DNA from: Lysobacter sp. BMK333-48F3 | Lineage (GTDB): Bacteria > Pseudomonadota > Gammaproteobacteria > Xanthomonadales > Xanthomonadaceae | Direction of reading: 5' to 3' | DNA length: 64,000 bases | Assembly: GCF_019733395.1 (NCBI RefSeq) | Contig: NZ_JAIHOO010000001.1 | Span: 2,914,501 to 2,978,500, forward strand | Shown: positions 27,931 to 35,609 of the stretch, in pieces | How positions within the stretch are numbered: position 1 is the stretch's first letter | Layout: every line of letters begins with the position of its first letter | The notes under the pieces: generated by a model | Databases searched by the model: none | Told to the model about the DNA's origin: nothing | What the model saw: only the letters and a program-made list of their open reading frames with translations | Position numbers and translations under genes: made by a program

Positions 27931-28282
27931 CGCCGCGCTGATCGCGATCTATCTGGTCTCGCCGCCGACGCCATTGACCTTCTATCTGTTCGCTGCCGGC
28001 CTGGGCGTGACCTGGCTGGCCACGGTGCCGCCGACCGCCGGCCTGGTCGGCAAACTGTTCGGCCCGCGCTACCTGGGCACGCTGTTCGGCCTGACCCTGC
28101 TCTCGCACCAGATCGGCGGCTTCTTCGGCGCCTGGCTCGGCGGGCTGGCGATGGCGAAGTTCGGCGACTACACCTGGATGTGGTACGCCGACATCGTCCT
28201 GGCGCTGCTGGCCGCGGCGGCGAACCTGCCGATCCGCGAAGCCAGGCCGTCGCTGGATGGATTGGCGACGGCGAAAGCGTAG
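27923..28282 (+). pseudogene. MFS transporter 3' fragment, inverted copy
   Basis: The same MFS 3' end in the opposite orientation, ending at the TAG at 28280-28282. It encodes the last roughly 119 residues (RAALIAIYLVSPPTPLTF onward) with no proper start. It is the left arm of the long palindrome. Confidence 0.85.
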
Positions 28283-28319
28283 TCGCGCTCGCCGATCTTG
28301 CAGTGCCCCGTTTGAAAAG

Positions 28320-28448
28320 AGCAAATCCCCCGCGCCAGCCGGACCAGGCCGACCTCGGACGGCGCAAGGCGCAGCCCCCTTTTTCAAAGGGGGCTGCGCC
28401 TTGCGCCGTCCGAGGTCGGCCTGGTCCGGCTGGCGCGGGGGATTTGCT
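28320..28448. mobile_element. Palindromic MITE-end composite at the rearrangement centre
   Basis: Two right ends of the MITE-like element meet head to head at 28384: AGCAAATCCCCC at 28320 and its complement ending at 28448, with CCCCCTTTTTCAAAGGGGG in the middle. It is the symmetry centre of the 460-bp-arm palindrome and was created by the rearrangement, not by a separate insertion. Confidence 0.75.
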
Positions 28449-28485
28449 CTTTTCAAACGGGGCACTGCAAGATCGGCGAGCGCGA

Positions 28486-29724
28486 CTACGCTTTCGCCGT
28501 CGCCAATCCATCCAGCGACGGCCTGGCTTCGCGGATCGGCAGGTTCGCCGCCGCGGCCAGCAGCGCCAGGACGATGTCGGCGTACCACATCCAGGTGTAG
28601 TCGCCGAACTTCGCCATCGCCAGCCCGCCGAGCCAGGCGCCGAAGAAGCCGCCGATCTGGTGCGAGAGCAGGGTCAGGCCGAACAGCGTGCCCAGGTAGC
28701 GCGGGCCGAACAGTTTGCCGACCAGGCCGGCGGTCGGCGGCACCGTGGCCAGCCAGGTCACGCCCAGGCCGGCAGCGAACAGATAGAAGGTCAATGGCGT
28801 CGGCGGCGAGACCAGATAGATCGCGATCAGCGCGGCGCGGCTGGCGTACATGCCCGCCAACAGGTACTTCATCCGGTAGCGCTGGCCGAGCCAGCCGGCG
28901 GCGAGGCTGCCGGCGACGTTGAACAGGCCGATCAGGCCCAGCGCCATCGCCGAGACGTTGTCGGACAAGCCGCACAGCGCGATCTCGCCGGGCAGGTGGG
29001 TGACCAGGAAGGCGATGTGGAAGCCGCAGGTGAAGAAACCCACGTGCAGCATCCAGTAGCTCGGCTCGCGTGCGGCGATGCGCAGTTGTTCGCGCAGGCC
29101 GATGCCGGCCGGCGCCGCGCTCGCCGTCGCCGATGCGGGCGATTCGCGCCGGCGCAGCGGCCAGGCCAGCGGCAGCGTCGCCACCGCGGCCGCGGCCAGG
29201 GTCCACATCGCCGCCATCCAGCCGGCCGCGGCGATCACCGCCTGCACCAGCGGCGCGAACACGAACTGGCCCATCGAGCCGCCGGCGTTGATCACGCCCG
29301 AGGCCATCGAGCGCTTTTCCGCGGGAATGCGCTGCGCGGTGGCGCCGATCAGGATCGAGAAGCTGCCCGCGCCCGCACCGGCCGCGCCGAGCACGCCCAG
29401 GGTCATCAGCAGGCCCCATTGCGAGGACACGAACGGAGTCAGGCCCATGCCGGCGATCAGCAGCACGCCGCCGAACACTAGGACTCGGCCCGGGCCGCGC
29501 TGGTCGGCCAGCGCGCCGAACACCGGCTGCACCGCGCCCCAGACGAACTGGCCGATCGCCAGGGCGAAGCTGATTTCGGCGATGCCCAGGCCGGTGCTGT
29601 GGCCGATCGGTTTGACCAGCAGGCCCTGCGATTGGCGGATGCCCATGGTGATCATCAGCATCGCCGTGGCGGCGAGCAGCAACGGCCAGTAGGACGCGGG
29701 TTTGGCGGAGGACGTGGGAGGCAT
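28486..29724 (-). CDS. MFS transporter, intact copy
   Basis: A 412-residue major-facilitator permease with 12 predicted transmembrane helices: two six-helix halves around a cytoplasmic loop near 195-215 (RRRESPASATASAAP). The N-half has GQFVWGAVQPVFGALADQRG, the MFS motif A region. Overall similarity is to the oxalate/formate antiporter or monocarboxylate-type MFS group, but the substrate is unknown. A MarR regulator lies upstream on the same strand and may control it. The last 136 codons are duplicated twice downstream. Confidence 0.88.
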   Translation of the reverse strand: MPPTSSAKPASYWPLLLAATAMLMITMGIRQSQGLLVKPIGHSTGLGIAEISFALAIGQFVWGAVQPVFGALADQRGPGRVLVFGGVLLIAGMGLTPFVSSQWGLLMTLGVLGAAGAGAGSFSILIGATAQRIPAEKRSMASGVINAGGSMGQFVFAPLVQAVIAAAGWMAAMWTLAAAAVATLPLAWPLRRRESPASATASAAPAGIGLREQLRIAAREPSYWMLHVGFFTCGFHIAFLVTHLPGEIALCGLSDNVSAMALGLIGLFNVAGSLAAGWLGQRYRMKYLLAGMYASRAALIAIYLVSPPTPLTFYLFAAGLGVTWLATVPPTAGLVGKLFGPRYLGTLFGLTLLSHQIGGFFGAWLGGLAMAKFGDYTWMWYADIVLALLAAAANLPIREARPSLDGLATAKA

Positions 29725-29793
29725 GAGGGCGCTCGGCTACGAACGGCGGGGAAGGGGGCTGGCGGCGGTTCGGGCGTTCGCGCAGCGGGAAGC

Positions 29794-30021
29794 GATGTCG
29801 CGGTGAAGCCCTGGATCCCCGCCTGCGCGGGGATGGCGGTAGGGCAGAGACGCTGGCGTGGTGTGGTCGGTCGCTACGAGTCGTTGCGCCTGCAAGGTCG
29901 GGCGGCTCCCGCGGAATCGACTCCGGCGAAATTGGATTGCGCTTCCGCTTCGGCGCAGCCGGGCATCCACGAACTTCGGAGCCACGTCGCGATGAAGCCC
30001 TGGATCCCCGCTTTCGCGAGG
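29794..30021. repeat. Two direct copies of a GGATCCCCGC-type repeat
   Basis: The 341-bp gap between the MFS and MarR genes holds two copies of a repeat: GAAGCCCTGGATCCCCGCC (within 29794-29832) and GAAGCCCTGGATCCCCGCT (within 29983-30021), each followed by CGCG and a G-run that folds back on CCCCGC. This motif type is widespread between genes in xanthomonads. Nothing else was recognised in the gap. Confidence 0.6.
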
Positions 30022-30065
30022 ACGACAGCGAGTGGCTAGCGTCCAAGTTGCGGCCTCGGCAGCGT

Positions 30066-30506
30066 TCATGCGCCATCGCCCTGCAACTGCGCGATCGCGC
30101 GGTCCAGTTGCGCGTGCAGGGCGGCGACGCCGTCGGCGCCGAGGCCGCGGTCGATTTCGTCCTGGGCCATGCGCCACAGCGGCTGCGCGCGTTCGATCGT
30201 GCGGCGGCCGGACGCGGTCAGGCGCAGGCGGCGTTGGCGCGCGTCCTCGCCCGGCACCGATTCGATCCAGCCGGCCTCGACCAGCGGCTTGAGGTCGCGG
30301 CTGAGGGTGCTGCGGTCCATGCCCAGTTCGCGGGCGATCTCGCCGAGCGGGCGGCCCTGGCCGCCGGTGCGGCGCAGGATCGAGTACTGGTTGAGGTTGA
30401 GGCCGGCCGGCGCCAGTGCCTGGTCGTAGCGCTGGCTCATCAGCCGCGACAGCTTGCGCATGCGGAAGCAGGTGCAGACGCTCGGGGTGGCGGGAGGTGC
30501 GATCAT
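30066..30506 (-). CDS. MarR family transcriptional regulator
   Basis: A 146-residue winged-helix regulator. Recognition segment LGEIARELGMDRSTLSRDL, then wing ESVPGEDARQRRLRLTASG, and a C-terminal dimerisation helix. The ATG at 30506 is used; a GTG at 30521 in frame is an alternative, and neither has a good Shine-Dalgarno sequence. A perfect palindrome TGTATATACA overlaps this start region, suggesting autoregulation. The MFS transporter lies 341 bases downstream on the same strand and is the likeliest target. Confidence 0.88.
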   Translation of the reverse strand: MIAPPATPSVCTCFRMRKLSRLMSQRYDQALAPAGLNLNQYSILRRTGGQGRPLGEIARELGMDRSTLSRDLKPLVEAGWIESVPGEDARQRRLRLTASGRRTIERAQPLWRMAQDEIDRGLGADGVAALHAQLDRAIAQLQGDGA

Positions 30507-30510
30507 TGAG

Positions 30511-30520
30511 TGTATATACA
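30511..30520. promoter_or_regulatory. Candidate MarR operator
   Basis: Perfect 10-bp palindrome TGTATATACA, extended to GTGTATATACAC, 4 bases before the MarR ATG. MarR proteins usually bind such AT-rich palindromes over their own promoters. Position and symmetry are seen; binding is inferred. Confidence 0.5.
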
Positions 30521-30540
30521 CCTAATTCGGCGACCGACGC

Positions 30541-30565
30541 AAACGCCGGCGGGAGCCGGCGTTCG
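30541..30565 (-). terminator. Hairpin between the TonB-receptor and MarR genes
   Basis: Stem AACGCCGGC (30542-30550) / GCCGGCGTT (30555-30563), loop GGGA. On the minus strand it continues TTGCG. A second GC hairpin lies closer to the receptor gene at 30651-30672. Together they would end transcription from the TonB-receptor gene before marR. Confidence 0.55.
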
Positions 30566-30697
30566 AGCGGCAGATGCCTAGGGCAGGGAGCCGGGCCCGG
30601 GAGGAGCGCGGCGACGGTCGCAGCGCCGCCGAGCCGGAAGAGGCGGGAATGCGGGCGGCGTCGGCCGCCCGCTCCTTGCCGCCGTTGCCGGCGGCGG

Positions 30698-32869
30698 TCA
30701 GAAGAACATCCGTACCCCGAACGCGACTCCGCGGCCGGGCAGCGGCGCCACGTCCTTGAGGAAGGAGGTGTGCGCGCGCGCTTCCTTGTCGAGCAGGTTG
30801 CTGCCGTCGAGGAACACTTCCCAGGCGTTGCCGGCGGCGGTGTCGGCGTGCCAGGCGAGGTGCGCGTCGACCAGGGTGTAGCCCGGCGTTTCGCTCTCGA
30901 ACTCGGCGACCCGGTCCTGGCGCGCGTAACGCACCGCGCCCAGCGAGGCGCGCAGCGGGCCGCGCGCCCAGCGCAGTTCGCCGCCGACGCGCCAGGGCGC
31001 GATCCGCGGCAGGTTGCCGCCCCGGGCCAGGTCGGCGGTGTAGTCGTGGCTGTGGTCGCCGTGCGGCACCGAGAACGCGACCTCGCGGGTGCCGCTGCCG
31101 TCGAGCTTGCCGCGCACCACGTCGCCGAACACGCGCAGGCCCCAGGTGCCGGTGTCGTTGTCGAGGAAAGTCCAGTCGGCTTCGGCTTCGGCGCCGCTGA
31201 AGCGCGCATCGCCCTGGGTCCACAGCCGCACCGGGCCGTCGTGCTCTTCCACGCCGGTGTCGGCCAGGTAGATGAAATCGCTGTAGCGCACGTGGTACAG
31301 CGAGGCGCTCAGCTTGAGCGGGCCGTTGTGCCAGTGCAGGCCGATTTCGGCGCGATTGGCGGTTTCCACGTCCAGCTCCGGGTTGCCCAGCTCGACGCTC
31401 GCGGTCGCCACGTGCAGGCCGTTGGAGTACAGCTCCTCCGCGGTCGGCGAACGCTGCGCGCGGTCCAGGCCGAAGGACAGGTGGAAGTCCTCGCTCAGGT
31501 TCCAGCGCGCCGAGGCCGACAGGCTGGTGGTGTCGAAGTCGCGGTCGGCGCCGATCGCGTCTTCGGCGACGTCGATCTTGTTGCGGTCGTGGCGCGCGCC
31601 CAGTTCCAGCTTGACCGGGCCGAACTCGCGCTCGCCGATCCAGAACAGTCCGCCGTCGCGCGACTGCGAGGGCGGTACGAAGGCCTCTTCGCCGATCGCG
31701 CGGAAATCGCGCTTGGCGAACTGCAGGCCGAACGCGCCGTTCCAGCCGCCCCAGGGGCGGTGCACCAGTTCCAGCCGGCCCTCGGTGCTGGTGTTGTCGA
31801 ACACGGTGCCGACCTCGGCGCCTTCGTACTCGGTGTGGGTGTATTCGGTGCGCGCCAGCTTGGCCCGGATCGAGGCGAACGGGCCGACCTCGTTGAGGCC
31901 GCCGCGCACTTCGGTGCGGCGCTGGTCCATCTCGATCTGCACCGGGCCTTCCTCGCCCTCGGCGTCGCCGCCGTGGTCGTGGCCGTCGTCGCCGTGCTCG
32001 TGCTCGTGGCCGGGCACGCCGTAGCGGGTGTTGAACAGGCTGTAGCTGGCGCCGAGGAAGCCGCGTTCGCCGACCCAGGAAATGCCGAGCGCGCCGGCAT
32101 CGGTGCGCACCGCGCTGTTGCGCAGCACGCCGCGGTCGGCCGGGTCGGCTTCCTCGCCGGCTTCGGCGCGATGGGCCGCGCTTTCGGCATAGCCGGGAAT
32201 GTCGTAGTCGCCGGTCTCGCGGTGCAGGGCGTCGAAGTGGAACACGACGTGACCGGAGGCCGAGGTGCCGTCGAGGCGGACCATGCCGGTCTTCTCGTCG
32301 TTGACCGTGCCGCCGCGCAGTTCGGCGCGTCCCTGCAAGGGCTGCTCGGTGGCGCGCTCGGGGATGCGGCCGTCGATGACGTTGACCGCGCCGCCGATCG
32401 CGCCGCTGCCGTAGAGCAGGGTGGCCGGACCCTTCAGCACTTCGATCTGATCGGCGAGGAAGGGCTCGATGCTGACCGCGTGGTCGACGCTGACCGTGGA
32501 CACGTCGCCGGAGCCCAGGCCGTCGCTGAGCACCTGCACCCGCGCGCCGTCGAAGCCGCGCACGATCGGCCGGCCGACGCCGGGGCCGAAGTACGAGCTC
32601 TGCACGCCCGGCAGCTTGGCCACGGTTTCGCCGAGCGAGTTGGCCTTGGCGCGGTCGAGCTGCTCGCCGGCCAGCACGTCGACCGGACGGGTCAGGTCTT
32701 CGGCGGTACCCGGCAGCGGCGTGGCCTTGACCTCGATGCCGCTCAGGTCGGTGGGCTGGTGGTGGTCGGTCGGCGCAGTGCCGGCCTCCTGGGCCTGGGC
32801 GATCAATGGAACAGCCAGTTGCAGGGCCAGGGCGAGCGGCAGCAGCCGCGGAAGGGGACGTCGGGGCAT
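30698..32869 (-). CDS. Zinc-type TonB-dependent receptor (ZnuD-like)
   Basis: A 723-residue outer-membrane receptor. The start at 32869 (MPRRPLPRLLPLALALQLA) gives a signal peptide ending near AQAQ. Plug domain about 55-165 with VGRPIVRGFDGARVQVLSDG and ATLLYGSGAIGGAVNVID. Barrel ends GVAFGVRMFF. An extracellular-loop-like stretch is extremely His/Asp/Glu-rich (GHEHEHGDDGHDHGGD), and HGDHSHD occurs in another loop, as in the ZnuD zinc receptors. A perfect Zur-type operator lies 37 bases upstream, between this gene and a divergent MerC-like gene. Zinc import under Zur control is strongly suggested. Confidence 0.92.
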   Translation of the reverse strand: MPRRPLPRLLPLALALQLAVPLIAQAQEAGTAPTDHHQPTDLSGIEVKATPLPGTAEDLTRPVDVLAGEQLDRAKANSLGETVAKLPGVQSSYFGPGVGRPIVRGFDGARVQVLSDGLGSGDVSTVSVDHAVSIEPFLADQIEVLKGPATLLYGSGAIGGAVNVIDGRIPERATEQPLQGRAELRGGTVNDEKTGMVRLDGTSASGHVVFHFDALHRETGDYDIPGYAESAAHRAEAGEEADPADRGVLRNSAVRTDAGALGISWVGERGFLGASYSLFNTRYGVPGHEHEHGDDGHDHGGDAEGEEGPVQIEMDQRRTEVRGGLNEVGPFASIRAKLARTEYTHTEYEGAEVGTVFDNTSTEGRLELVHRPWGGWNGAFGLQFAKRDFRAIGEEAFVPPSQSRDGGLFWIGEREFGPVKLELGARHDRNKIDVAEDAIGADRDFDTTSLSASARWNLSEDFHLSFGLDRAQRSPTAEELYSNGLHVATASVELGNPELDVETANRAEIGLHWHNGPLKLSASLYHVRYSDFIYLADTGVEEHDGPVRLWTQGDARFSGAEAEADWTFLDNDTGTWGLRVFGDVVRGKLDGSGTREVAFSVPHGDHSHDYTADLARGGNLPRIAPWRVGGELRWARGPLRASLGAVRYARQDRVAEFESETPGYTLVDAHLAWHADTAAGNAWEVFLDGSNLLDKEARAHTSFLKDVAPLPGRGVAFGVRMFF

Positions 32870-32905
32870 GGGTTCAGGTAAAGTGCTGGAAGCGACAGGT
32901 CGCAA

Positions 32906-32920
32906 TGTTATATTATAACA
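32906..32920. promoter_or_regulatory. Zur operator
   Basis: Perfect 15-base palindrome TGTTATATTATAACA, set in CGCAA...ACGCG. It matches the proteobacterial Zur consensus (ATGTTATANTATAACAT-type core). It sits between the divergent zinc-type TonB receptor (37 bases away) and the MerC-like gene (49 bases away), so one site can repress both. AT-rich DNA of this kind is exceptional in this window. Confidence 0.88.
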
Positions 32921-32969
32921 ACGCGAGTTGTCCCCTCCCCCAAAAGTCATCATTAACGATCCGTAATCC

Positions 32970-33380
32970 ATGTCCGACCTGCGTCCCCGCAGCCTGATCG
33001 ACCGCATCGGCGCCTTCGGCTCGCTGCTGTGCGCCGTGCACTGCGCCCTGCTGCCGCTGGCGATCGCGCTGCTGCCGTCGCTGGGCGTGGCCGGCTGGTT
33101 CGACGGCCGCTTCGAATTGGCGTTCGTGATCTTCGCCACCTTGCTAGGCAGTTTCAGCGTCGCCTGGGGCTATCGCCGCCATCGCGCCGTACGCGCCCTG
33201 GTGCTGCTGCTGCCCGGCGTGCTGGTGCTGTGGCTGGGCCTGTTGTACCCGCCGCTGCACCACTCGCTGCTGCCGCACGCGGTGGTGATGACCCTCGGCG
33301 GCACCCTGGTCGGGCTGGCCCACCTGGCCAATCTGCGACTGAACCACGTTCACGTCCACGACGCCCACTGCGCCCATTGA
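32970..33380 (+). CDS. MerC-domain inner-membrane protein
   Basis: A 136-residue protein with four predicted transmembrane helices. It has the MerC metal motif CAVHC (21-25) in the first helix, and its C-terminus is His-rich (NHVHVHDAHCAH). MerC proteins carry mercury across the inner membrane. Here the shared Zur operator with a zinc receptor suggests a zinc-related inner-membrane role. That metal assignment is inference from context. Confidence 0.87.
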   Translation: MSDLRPRSLIDRIGAFGSLLCAVHCALLPLAIALLPSLGVAGWFDGRFELAFVIFATLLGSFSVAWGYRRHRAVRALVLLLPGVLVLWLGLLYPPLHHSLLPHAVVMTLGGTLVGLAHLANLRLNHVHVHDAHCAH

Positions 33381-33543
33381 GCCCGCCGCGGGCCTGGAAC
33401 CGACGCTTGTGCTAGGCTTCGCAGCCTCGCGCGCGCCGTGTGGCTGCCGGCACCGGTCCTGCGGACCTGCCCGGCGGCCCCGCCTGCCGCCAGCGCGAAC
33501 ACCATTCGATCCAACGCACAACGTCTTAATTAGGAGCACGACC

Positions 33544-33726
33544 ATGGGTAAGGGCGACCGCAAGACCGCCAAGGGCAAGCGCTACAACTCCAGCTACGGC
33601 AACGCCCGCAAGGCCGTGACCAAGGCCACCGGCACCGCCGCGGCGCCGGCGGCTAAGAAGACCGCCAAGAGCGCGGCCAAGGCGCCGGCCAAGAAGGTCG
33701 TGGCGAAGAAGGCCACCAAGGAATAA
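33544..33726 (+). CDS. 30S ribosomal protein THX with Ala/Lys-rich tail
   Basis: A 60-residue basic protein. The N-terminal part MGKGDRKTAKGKRYNSSYG matches the Thx family, a small 30S-subunit peptide first known from Thermus. Residues 25-60 are an added Ala/Lys/Pro tail with AAKKTAKSAAKAPAKK-type repeats resembling histone H1 tails. TAGGAG precedes the ATG by about 8 bases. A strong terminator follows, so the gene is probably monocistronic and well expressed. Confidence 0.88.
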   Translation: MGKGDRKTAKGKRYNSSYGNARKAVTKATGTAAAPAAKKTAKSAAKAPAKKVVAKKATKE

Positions 33727-33764
33727 GCCGGCCTGCCGGGCCTTGCGGCCCGCAAGCTCGCAAC

Positions 33765-33796
33765 AAAGCCCCGCGCCAGCGGGGCTTTTGTTTTTT
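33765..33796 (+). terminator. Rho-independent terminator after the THX gene
   Basis: Stem AAAGCCCCGC / GCGGGGCTTT with loop GCCA, followed by TGTTTTTT. It is a textbook terminator about 40 bases after the stop codon. Confidence 0.92.
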
Positions 33797-33916
33797 GGGG
33801 CGCGGTTCTGCGGGTGGGCGGCGCGATACACGCAGACAGGATGTAATTTTTTCATTAAGATGCGCGCCGTTCCCGAGGATGGGAACTTCATCACCAATCA
33901 AGGAACAAGGGGATTT

Positions 33917-34555
33917 ATGAAGAAGCAACTCGCGCTGGGCCTGGCCCTGGCCCTGGCGTCGACCGCCGCAGCTGCGGAAGGTCTGAGCTACACCCACATC
34001 GAAGCCGGCTACTCGGTGCAGCAGTACGAAGTGCGCAGCCTGACCCCGGGTCTGAGCGTGCAGGATCCGAAGGCCGACGGCGGCTACATCGATGGCTCGG
34101 TCGCGTTCGGCGAAGCGCCGTTCTACGCGTTCGGCAGCTACCGCAAGGGCGAAGACGACAACGTCGGCGTGCGTTTCAACAATATCGCCCTGGGCGACAT
34201 CGACGTCGATGCCGACCAGCTCAAGATCGGCGTGGGCTACCACCACACCCTGTCCGAGCGCGTCGACTGGGTCGGCGAGCTGAGCTACATCCGCACCGAA
34301 CTCGATTCCAGCCTGCTGCAGGACGAGATCGACGGCGACGACTTCCGCGGTTCGGTCGGTCTGCGCGGCAACCTGGCCAAGAACTTCGAAGGCTGGGCCA
34401 AGCTGAACTACACCGACGGCGACATGTACGACAGCGAGTTCAGCGGCACCCTCGGCGCCCTGGTCAAGTTCAACCAGACCTGGGGCATCGTCGGCGAAGC
34501 CGAATTCGGCGAGCACGCCAAGCAGTACAGCATCGGCATCCGCGCCAGCTTCTGA
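33917..34555 (+). CDS. Ax21 family outer-membrane beta-barrel protein
   Basis: A 212-residue protein whose start at 33917 (MKKQLALGLALALASTAAAA) follows AAGGGG and gives a clear signal peptide. The mature part, GLSYTHIEAGY onward, is alternating amphipathic strands, with a C-terminal aromatic residue (SIGIRASF) typical of outer-membrane barrels. It resembles the xanthomonad Ax21/Omp family (EGxSYxYVEGGY start, FEGWAKLNYTDGD and GALVKFNQTWG strands). Ax21 has been discussed in biofilm and host sensing, but its role is disputed, so only the structural call is firm. Confidence 0.8.
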   Translation: MKKQLALGLALALASTAAAAEGLSYTHIEAGYSVQQYEVRSLTPGLSVQDPKADGGYIDGSVAFGEAPFYAFGSYRKGEDDNVGVRFNNIALGDIDVDADQLKIGVGYHHTLSERVDWVGELSYIRTELDSSLLQDEIDGDDFRGSVGLRGNLAKNFEGWAKLNYTDGDMYDSEFSGTLGALVKFNQTWGIVGEAEFGEHAKQYSIGIRASF

Positions 34556-34578
34556 TCCGCGCTTGCACGATGGTCGAA

Positions 34579-34609
34579 GAAAGCCCGGCTCGCGCCGGGC
34601 TTTTCTTTT
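34579..34609 (+). terminator. Rho-independent terminator after the Ax21-type gene
   Basis: Stem AAGCCCGGC / GCCGGGCTT, loop TCGC, followed by TTCTTTT. It lies 24 bases past the stop codon. A GGGATTC triplet repeat follows at 34617-34637. Confidence 0.9.
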
Positions 34610-34616
34610 GACGGTC

Positions 34617-34637
34617 GGGATTCGGGATTCGGGATTC
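34617..34637 (+). repeat. G-tract heptad repeat (GGGATTC)3
   Basis: Three exact tandem GGGATTC units just after the Ax21 terminator, at the convergent junction with the next minus-strand gene. It is related to the repeats at 5556 and 58657. Confidence 0.65.
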
Positions 34638-34754
34638 GCTTAAGTGCCGGATCGCTTGGTTTCCCTCGCGAGGTGCGCTGTGCGAATTAGACGACGGCTG
34701 GCTGGGCTGGCATGAGCGCCGGTTCCGCTTCGGCTTGCACCGCCGCGGACGGGC

Positions 34755-35609
34755 TCAGCCCGGCGCGTCCTGCACGATCACGTACTGCTTGCGGAATTCC
34801 AGCCCTTGCCCGGCCGCGCTCGGCCAGGTCGCGGCATAGGCGTTCAGGCTGTCCAGGCCCGGCGACCAGTCTTCGCCGTTGACCCGGCAATCGGCCTGGC
34901 ATTCGCCGTCGCGGTGATCGCGCGAGGCGAACAGGCGCAGCGCGAACACGCCCTCGGCCTGCAGCAGCGGGCGGAACGCGTCCAGCGACTGGGTGAAAAG
35001 ACAGCAGGGGCAATAGCCGTGCTCGCAGGCTTCCGCGTCCTCGCCCGCGTCCGCACTCGCGGCCTGCTCGGCCGGCGCCTGGCCGAAGTGCGCCACCGGC
35101 CCGAACACGACCCGTCGCTGCCGCGCTTGCGCTCCGTCCTCGCCATCGAAGTCCATGCGCATGCTCATGCAGGCTTCGGGTTCGACCCGCGTCGCATCGA
35201 GCAGGGCGATCAGGTCGGTGCGCGCCCATTGGCCGAAACCGCGCCGCACGGCGTCGTCGAAGCCCTCGCCGGTGGCGTGCTGGTACTCGAACAGGCCCTG
35301 CGGGAAGCAGCGCGGGTGGTTGCACTGGATGGTGCTGGCGGTACGGATGACGCCGTTGTCGAGCTCGGTGAATTCCACCAACTGCGGGAACGCGAACAGG
35401 CCGTCGTCGCCGATCTCGATCCAGCCGTTGTCGTAGGCGTGCGCGCGATGGCCGCCGTCGGCCAGCACCTCGGCCAGGGTCTGGACCAGGTCGAACGGTT
35501 CCAGGAACTCCTCGCCGTGTTCGTCCTGGAAGCGCAGGTGGCCGTCGGGCGAACCGCCGGGGTTGGCTTCGAGCAGGTCGAACTCCGGGCCGGCTGCGGT
35601 GGCGCTCAT
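34755..35609 (-). CDS. Uncharacterised protein, DUF6348-like
   Basis: A 284-residue soluble protein. No signal peptide. Segments seen: acidic N-terminus (EFDLLEANPGGSPDG), VQTLAEVLADGGHRAHAYDNGWIEIGDDG, IQCNHPRCFPQGLFEYQHATG, and a Cys-rich stretch CEHGYCPCCLF followed by GECQADCRVNGEDW. The middle resembles DUF6348-type proteins, but I rate that match as tentative. Its ATG overlaps the stop of the upstream dipeptidase gene by 4 bases (ATGA), so the two are translationally coupled. Confidence 0.7.
   Translation of the reverse strand: MSATAAGPEFDLLEANPGGSPDGHLRFQDEHGEEFLEPFDLVQTLAEVLADGGHRAHAYDNGWIEIGDDGLFAFPQLVEFTELDNGVIRTASTIQCNHPRCFPQGLFEYQHATGEGFDDAVRRGFGQWARTDLIALLDATRVEPEACMSMRMDFDGEDGAQARQRRVVFGPVAHFGQAPAEQAASADAGEDAEACEHGYCPCCLFTQSLDAFRPLLQAEGVFALRLFASRDHRDGECQADCRVNGEDWSPGLDSLNAYAATWPSAAGQGLEFRKQYVIVQDAPG

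Larger units (their letters stand above)
27419..28897. repeat. Inverted triplication of an MFS gene 3' end, containing a 460-bp-arm palindrome
   Basis: Positions 27419-27930 and 28386-28897 are a 512-bp direct repeat (offset 967) with no difference found on reading. Between them, 27923-28382 is the exact reverse complement of 28386-28845, so 27923-28845 is a palindrome with 460-bp arms and a 3-base loop at 28383-28385. One junction shows 8-bp microhomology (GCCAGCCG, 27923-27930). The other lies inside the hairpin of the MITE-like repeat. Deletion between the direct copies would restore a simple single-copy locus. This is either a genuine template-switch rearrangement or an assembly artefact. 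Confidence 0.9.

Noticed and set aside
27519-28511. 330-codon minus-strand frame with an apparent MFS domain
   Set aside because: It is a chimera across the inverted duplication: its MFS part is only the copied tail and its N-terminus is reverse-complement sequence.
32970-33380. Part of a mercury-resistance (mer) operon
   Set aside because: No merA, merR, merT or merP gene is near, and the upstream operator is a Zur box, not a MerR site.
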